The position numbers and the translations under genes are program-made. From positions 1-23,990 of the IMG/VR virus record IMGVR_UViG_3300000115_000195: 23,990 bases of DNA; one strand, given 5' to 3'. The stretch is from a virus. The notes beneath the pieces were generated by a model that worked only from the letters and a program-made list of their open reading frames with translations, was not told where the DNA came from and ran no database searches. Positions 21,371 to 23,990 of the stretch are shown piece after piece (position 1 is the first letter of the stretch; each line of letters opens with the position of its first letter).

Positions 21371-21432
21371 AAGGTACTATCAAAGCCCAGTACCATATGG
21401 TAGTAGAGGGCTTTGTTCTAATACCTTATAAT
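21371..21432 (+). promoter_or_regulatory. Palindromic promoter element, copy 1
   Basis: CAAAGCCC (21381-21388) and GGGCTTTG (21408-21415) flank the perfect palindrome TACCATATGGTA (21391-21402). Eleven bases after CTTTG comes TATAAT (21427-21432). In this copy the symmetry extends outward to AAGGTA (21371) and TACCTT (21422), so it may act in both directions between the 90-aa gene and the 170-aa gene. The expected transcript start is near 21455. Confidence 0.75.
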
Positions 21433-21498
21433 TTGAGAACGCCAATTACTATTGTCTAGCAAGGCAACTAATGAATCAACCGTTTTGGAGGAATTATT

Positions 21499-22011
21499 AT
21501 GGAAATGAACAGATTAGAGATAAAATTAGTTTCAATGGAAGAAACATTGAAATCCCACGATGCCGGTGCTATGGGCCCTGCTATTACAGCAGCCATAGCC
21601 AACTGTAGGAACGCAACCACCGACGAGGAACGCACCAAGAAATGGGGCGAACTAAGAACCGTCTACGGTATTAGCGGAAACCTGCCACAACTACAATCTC
21701 GCCAGCCAGTACTACCGGCTGCTGAAGATGTAGCATTCGATTCTCTCTTAGAGAAGCAAGTACGCAAGGCTGCTATGAAGTATGCAGAAACCGTACTTAA
21801 CTTGATTAATGCTAGAGGCACTGGTAAGCATGGAGGAATTAGTTACTCTACTGCTGACGAGTTTGCTGACCAGCAAGTAGACCTAATGAAGCGTAATATG
21901 CTCGCTAGGTATGCTAAGAAGATTTGGGATGGCACAATTGCCGGACTAAGTACTCAAGACTATCCAGTTCTTGAGGAAGTCCCTGCGGAAACACCGGAGG
22001 GCGACCACTGA
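21499..22011 (+). CDS. Protein of unknown function (170 aa), paralogue of the 152-aa protein
   Basis: First rightward gene. GGAGGAA ribosome binding site. Helical throughout; an N-terminal helix (MNRLEIKLVSMEETLKS), an alanine-rich stretch (MGPAITAAIANCRN), and a C-terminal block starting KHGGISYSTADEFA and ending KKIWDGTIAGL, shared with the leftward 152-aa protein. Codon use looks more GC-rich than its neighbours, as might be expected of a highly expressed protein. No function known; a structural or DNA-organising role is possible. Transcribed from element copy 1. Confidence 0.75.
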   Translation: MEMNRLEIKLVSMEETLKSHDAGAMGPAITAAIANCRNATTDEERTKKWGELRTVYGISGNLPQLQSRQPVLPAAEDVAFDSLLEKQVRKAAMKYAETVLNLINARGTGKHGGISYSTADEFADQQVDLMKRNMLARYAKKIWDGTIAGLSTQDYPVLEEVPAETPEGDH

Positions 22012-22033
22012 TTCAAAAGTTGACCTTGCTGGG

Positions 22034-22053
22034 CCTCAATTTTTAAATTGGGG
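22034..22053 (+). terminator. Hairpin after the 170-aa gene
   Basis: CCTCAATTT (22034-22042) pairs with AAATTGGGG (22045-22053), nine pairs with a two-base gap, so the effective loop is a little larger. It ends in the GGGGTT sequence that precedes element copies 2 to 5 and probably ends the upstream transcript. Confidence 0.5.
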
Positions 22054-22057
22054 TTCT

Positions 22058-22111
22058 ACAAAGCCAAACAACCATATGGTACTAAATGGCTTTGTTTTAG
22101 TACCTTATAAT
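22058..22111 (+). promoter_or_regulatory. Palindromic promoter element, copy 2
   Basis: ACAAAGCC (22058-22065), ACCATATGGT (22071-22080), GGCTTTGT (22088-22095), 11 bases from CTTTG to TATAAT (22106-22111). A start of transcription near 22131 would give the structured RNA whose first stem begins at 22134. Confidence 0.75.
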
Positions 22112-22130
22112 TCTACAACGGTGCTAGTGT

Positions 22131-22793
22131 TATTCAAGTGGCAAGTTAGTATCTATCCGATTACCACTTGATGTGGTTATGCAACATAGGGGGAAATCGA
22201 GATGATATTTACTTGAATAGTAAAGATAACCCAAATAGAGATATTTGGGATTTTCTTGAAGAAGAACCCGAAGTATAACCACACTTCATGAGAGTTTGGA
22301 GCAAATAAAAAAATCTTAAGGGCTACCGTAGTCATGCCATGCACTACCTTATCCTCGCATCCTGTTGTTTTCAAGCCAACAGATAAAGATTTTCTCTCGC
22401 CCATTCCAAGGAGACAGAGCGTATTCCTAGCAGAGATTGTCTGCGTGTTTTTGGCTTTATTGTTATCAACTCTGTCTCCACTCCCCTTCTAGGGGGTCTA
22501 GTAGAACACCACGAGATGTTTTTTAGGCTTACACTTGCGGGCGCATTTGTATCATAGACCCCCGCTTTTTTTCCACCCCCAATACCCGTTGGACATTCTA
22601 GACAACAAGGGGTCGGGTGAGAATGACGGAATAAGACCGTAGTAGTAGCAATCGACTGACAGCAAAATCGGAATGGTTTTCGAACCCCTATGAAATACTA
22701 GTTAAATTAGTAGGGATAAGATACCATCAGTGAGCGCAGCCCTTTTTCAGCGAATTACGGAACACTGTTCCCGATTTCTTATTCGTGGGGTTC
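22131..22793 (+). ncRNA. Candidate large structured non-coding RNA
   Basis: This covers most of the 859 bases between the 170-aa and 49-aa genes, in which I see no credible protein on either strand. Stems found by eye (perfect unless noted): 22134-22141/22164-22171; 22172-22182/22273-22283 (11 pairs, one G-U); inside it 22208-22213/22219-22224, 22230-22237/22242-22249 with a GAGA (GNRA) tetraloop, and 22253-22257/22262-22266; then 22310-22317/22386-22393 enclosing 22328-22332/22343-22347 and 22362-22367/22377-22382; 22410-22419/22470-22479 enclosing 22430-22434/22440-22444; 22492-22500/22555-22563; 22574-22619 (bulged); 22686-22690/22711-22715; 22759-22763/22767-22771; and 22682-22688/22787-22793. 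It starts about 25 bases after the TATA box of copy 2. A T7 tract at 22566-22572 may split it into two RNAs. Confidence 0.65.
22537..22572 (+). terminator. GC stem followed by T7 inside the structured RNA
   Basis: GCGGG (22537-22541) can pair with CCCGC (22561-22565), directly followed by seven T. The same C run can instead pair with GGGGGTCTA (22492-22500). Poly-T tracts terminate archaeal RNA polymerase, so this is a plausible end or attenuation point. Confidence 0.5.
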
Positions 22794-22794
22794 A

Positions 22795-22839
22795 CAAAGC
22801 CAGTACCATATGGTAGGCTTTGTTACCCTAGTCCATAAT
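22795..22839 (+). promoter_or_regulatory. Palindromic promoter element, copy 3
   Basis: CAAAGCC (22795-22801), TACCATATGGTA (22804-22815), GGCTTTG (22816-22822), then 11 bases to CATAAT (22834-22839). It is the most compact copy. A start near 22860 gives a short leader to the ATG at 22871 with a GGTGA site. Confidence 0.7.
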
Positions 22840-22870
22840 GCAGAAACCCCAGTATTACTAAGTGGTGAAT

Positions 22871-23020
22871 ATGCTAAGTAAAGAAAAAGCGGAAGAATAT
22901 GCTAGGAAGATAGAGCCCCTATACTCTAGGGATGATTATGGACAGAAAAAACCTACAGTTACCAAGACAATTAAGCGTCATGGCTGGCCGTTGGAAGTTG
23001 AAGAGGTGGTCTTAGAATGA
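22871..23020 (+). CDS. Small hypothetical protein (49 aa)
   Basis: MLSKEKAEEYARKIEPLYSR... 49 aa, charged, one helix then a basic stretch (TVTKTIKRHGWPLEVEEVV). GGTGA ribosome binding site. Ends in ATGA shared with the next start. First gene of the unit behind element copy 3. Function unknown. Confidence 0.6.
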   Translation: MLSKEKAEEYARKIEPLYSRDDYGQKKPTVTKTIKRHGWPLEVEEVVLE

Positions 23021-23202
23021 GGAAACTTACTTCAACTGAAAAGATGCTCCTAAAAGAAATAGCAAAACAAAAAAAGGTAATAGGTACGGCAGATAAAATA
23101 AATGCCATGTACCCAAATTCTTCTAAAGAAGAAAAGGCTGCTATTTGGAATATAGTCCAAAAGTGTAGGAGACTTAAAATCAAGCACATAGTTGACCAAT
23201 AA
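23017..23202 (+). CDS. Small basic helical protein (61 aa)
   Basis: 61 aa, lysine-rich, with helices STEKMLLKEIAKQKK and KEEKAAIWNIVQKCRRLKIK separated by a short loop; a helix-turn-helix is possible. It is translationally coupled to the 49-aa gene. It could be the DNA-binding regulator of the repeated elements, but nothing shows this directly. Confidence 0.6.
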   Translation: MRKLTSTEKMLLKEIAKQKKVIGTADKINAMYPNSSKEEKAAIWNIVQKCRRLKIKHIVDQ

Positions 23203-23221
23203 ATTAACTAGTTACAATCCT

Positions 23222-23288
23222 CGGTTTCCCAACCGTTGCAGGTACATTGTACCGTCTGCCCCCCTCAGTACTTCGGCACTGGGGGGTG
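23222..23288 (+). terminator. Three consecutive hairpins between the 61-aa gene and element copy 4
   Basis: CGGTT/AACCG (23222-23226/23231-23235); GGTAC/GTACC (23241-23245/23249-23253), extendable through GCA/TGC; and a very stable stem between 23261-23271 and 23276-23286 with a UUCG tetraloop, one A-C mismatch and one G-U. The last resembles a strong terminator; the three together may be a small structured RNA or a protected 3' end. Confidence 0.55.
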
Positions 23289-23309
23289 GCTAATCCCAAT
23301 TTGGGGTTA

Positions 23310-23358
23310 AACAAAGCAACACCATATGGTACTAGACTTTGGCGTACCCTGCTATAAT
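23310..23358 (+). promoter_or_regulatory. Palindromic promoter element, copy 4
   Basis: ACAAAGC (23311-23317), ACCATATGGT (23321-23330), a weaker right arm GACTTTG (23335-23341), 11 bases to TATAAT (23353-23358). The next ATG begins at 23379, 26 bases after the first T of the box: the spacing for a leaderless archaeal transcript. This copy fixes the direction and nature of the element. Confidence 0.75.
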
Positions 23359-23378
23359 TGGAAATACTTGATAACACT

Positions 23379-23696
23379 ATGAGAAAAATTACCCAAGAGG
23401 CTTGTATTGCGTTCGAAACCAGTAGAAACTACAAAAAAAGCAATACCGAAATAGTATGCCATAGCCATGGATTCTCGGCATTTGGTAAATCAGTAAGTAA
23501 AATAATGATGCTATACGGTAACCTAATCGCCTACAGTTGTCCTAAAGGAACATTCATTTCAAATGGTGGATGGTCTTCAAACACAACTAAGGAAAGGCTA
23601 AACGGTTTAACAGGGGTTAGCATTCAACAAAAGGACTTTGTATGGTATCTAAATGGCGAGGCTTGGAATGGCGATTGGATAAAGGTAGGAGAGTGA
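23379..23696 (+). CDS. Conserved small viral protein (105 aa)
   Basis: The ATG at 23379 is chosen over an in-frame TTG at 23358 that overlaps the TATA box. The order of motifs, MRKITQEA at the start, KKSNTE, a short strand with LYGNLIA, ISNGGW, NTTKERLNGL, GVSIQQK and WYLNG-x-x-W at the end, is one I associate with small proteins of unknown function in many marine phages. It is beta-rich and basic. No ribosome binding site is visible, consistent with a leaderless message from element copy 4. Confidence 0.7.
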   Translation: MRKITQEACIAFETSRNYKKSNTEIVCHSHGFSAFGKSVSKIMMLYGNLIAYSCPKGTFISNGGWSSNTTKERLNGLTGVSIQQKDFVWYLNGEAWNGDWIKVGE

Positions 23697-23700
23697 TATT

Positions 23701-23838
23701 ATGAGTTTTGCAGATGAATTAAGAATGGTGCATATTAACCAAATACTAGATGCTAAAAATAAAAGAATAGAGGAATTAGAGAAGATAGTAAAGGGCTATA
23801 TTTTTGCTCATGCTGTTATATCAAAGGCCACTGATTAA
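23701..23838 (+). CDS. Small hypothetical protein (45 aa)
   Basis: MSFADELRMVHINQILDAKN... 45 aa, one long amphipathic helix that could form a coiled coil (KNKRIEELEKIVKGY). Ribosome binding site GGAGAGTGAT, four bases after the previous stop. Second gene of the unit behind element copy 4. Confidence 0.6.
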   Translation: MSFADELRMVHINQILDAKNKRIEELEKIVKGYIFAHAVISKATD

Positions 23839-23852
23839 GGCCCTTCGGGGTT
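23839..23852 (+). terminator. UUCG hairpin after the 45-aa gene
   Basis: GGCCCTTCGGGGTT starts at the base after the stop codon. CCC/GGG closes a TTCG loop; the same 13 bases end the leftward OB-fold transcript at 20768. The stem is short, so termination is inferred from position and recurrence. Confidence 0.5.
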
Positions 23853-23855
23853 GCC

Positions 23856-23896
23856 ACAAAGCACAACCATATGGCTTTGTTTCCAATTTTTATTTT
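23856..23896 (+). promoter_or_regulatory. Palindromic promoter element, copy 5
   Basis: ACAAAGC (23856-23862), CCATATGG (23867-23874) overlapping the right arm GGCTTTGT (23873-23880). Eleven bases after CTTTG is TATTTT (23891-23896), a weaker box. The following 94 bases to the window end are AT-rich, and I see no gene in them; the unit it would drive lies beyond the edge. Confidence 0.6.
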
Positions 23897-23990
23897 TCTA
23901 TTATTACTTTCATTTAATTATTTTCATATATTCTACTGACCTTTTGCCCCTTTGATTTAATGTAGCCCCCAATAATAACTAAATACTATG

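Noticed and set aside
22177-22404. 75-residue minus-strand frame and a 66-residue plus-strand frame (21971-22171)
   Set aside because: No ribosome binding sites, low-complexity translation, and they run across the element copy 2 and strong RNA stems; better explained as open frames in non-coding DNA.
22660-22700. T-arm-like sequence (GGTTTTCGAACC) suggesting a tRNA; also CTGTTG/CAACAG at 22362-22382
   Set aside because: No matching acceptor, D or anticodon arms at tRNA distances, and the loops have the wrong size.
21381-23880. Integron-type attC sites or recombinase sites
   Set aside because: The arms do not carry the conserved GTT/AAC core triplets, no integrase is present, and the fixed 11-base spacing to a TATA box points to promoters.
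23897-23990. Gene at the right edge
   Set aside because: Only short frames with early stops on both strands; AT-rich leader of whatever copy 5 drives.

Overview
The window looks like part of the genome of a double-stranded DNA virus of archaea. The closest described group I can name is the magroviruses, proposed viruses of Marine Group II Euryarchaeota (Poseidoniales). The reasons are: a transcription factor B with its zinc ribbon and cyclin folds; archaeal/eukaryotic replication proteins (clamp-loader small subunit, a probable large subunit, ATP-dependent DNA ligase, OB-fold ssDNA-binding proteins); a PC4-like protein; a group I chaperonin pair; long strings of tiny overlapping genes; and archaeal-style promoters. 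Shine-Dalgarno motifs of the GGTGAT and GGAGG type precede most genes, matching a usual archaeal 16S 3' end. The DNA is AT-rich. No capsid, portal or terminase gene is present, so this is the replication, expression and accessory half of the genome. The host assignment is inference.

Layout. Positions 1 to about 20171 are read entirely on the minus strand as tightly packed operons, most neighbours overlapping by 1 to 17 bases. In transcription order (right to left) they hold: a gene of unknown function (19713-20171); a run of small proteins, many with cysteine pairs (15866-19660); a 383-residue zinc-motif protein (14715-15866); then, after a hairpin and a repeated promoter-like sequence, one operon that starts with a ubiquitin-like protein ending in Gly-Gly (14458-14658) and continues through a 419-residue protein, TFB, an E1-like adenylyltransferase, a JAMM isopeptidase, GroES and GroEL. 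It runs on into small zinc proteins, PC4, DNA ligase, a degenerate LAGLIDADG protein, the two clamp-loader subunits with a membrane protein between them, a large OB-fold candidate and a RecA/Sak4-like ATPase cut by the window edge.

Positions 20172-20778 are non-coding and carry tandem and inverted copies of a TCAGTCTCAT-type iteron next to very AT-rich DNA: a good candidate for a replication origin. Two minus-strand genes follow (one an RPA-like OB fold). From 21344 the style changes. Rightward transcription units are each headed by a copy of a compact element: inverted arms CAAAGC(C)/(G)GCTTTG around a CCATATGG palindrome, then exactly 11 bases to a TATA-type box. There are five copies at 21381, 22058, 22795, 23312 and 23857, plus a partial one on the other strand at 20734-20768.

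The unit headed by copy 2 has no credible protein. Instead 22131-22793 is packed with perfect inverted repeats (8 to 11 bp), one capped by a GNRA tetraloop, and includes a set of mutually exclusive stems ending in a T7 tract. I interpret it as a large, apparently undescribed structured RNA. This RNA, the repeated promoter/operator element and the virus-encoded Ubl-E1-JAMM set are the three most interesting things in the window.
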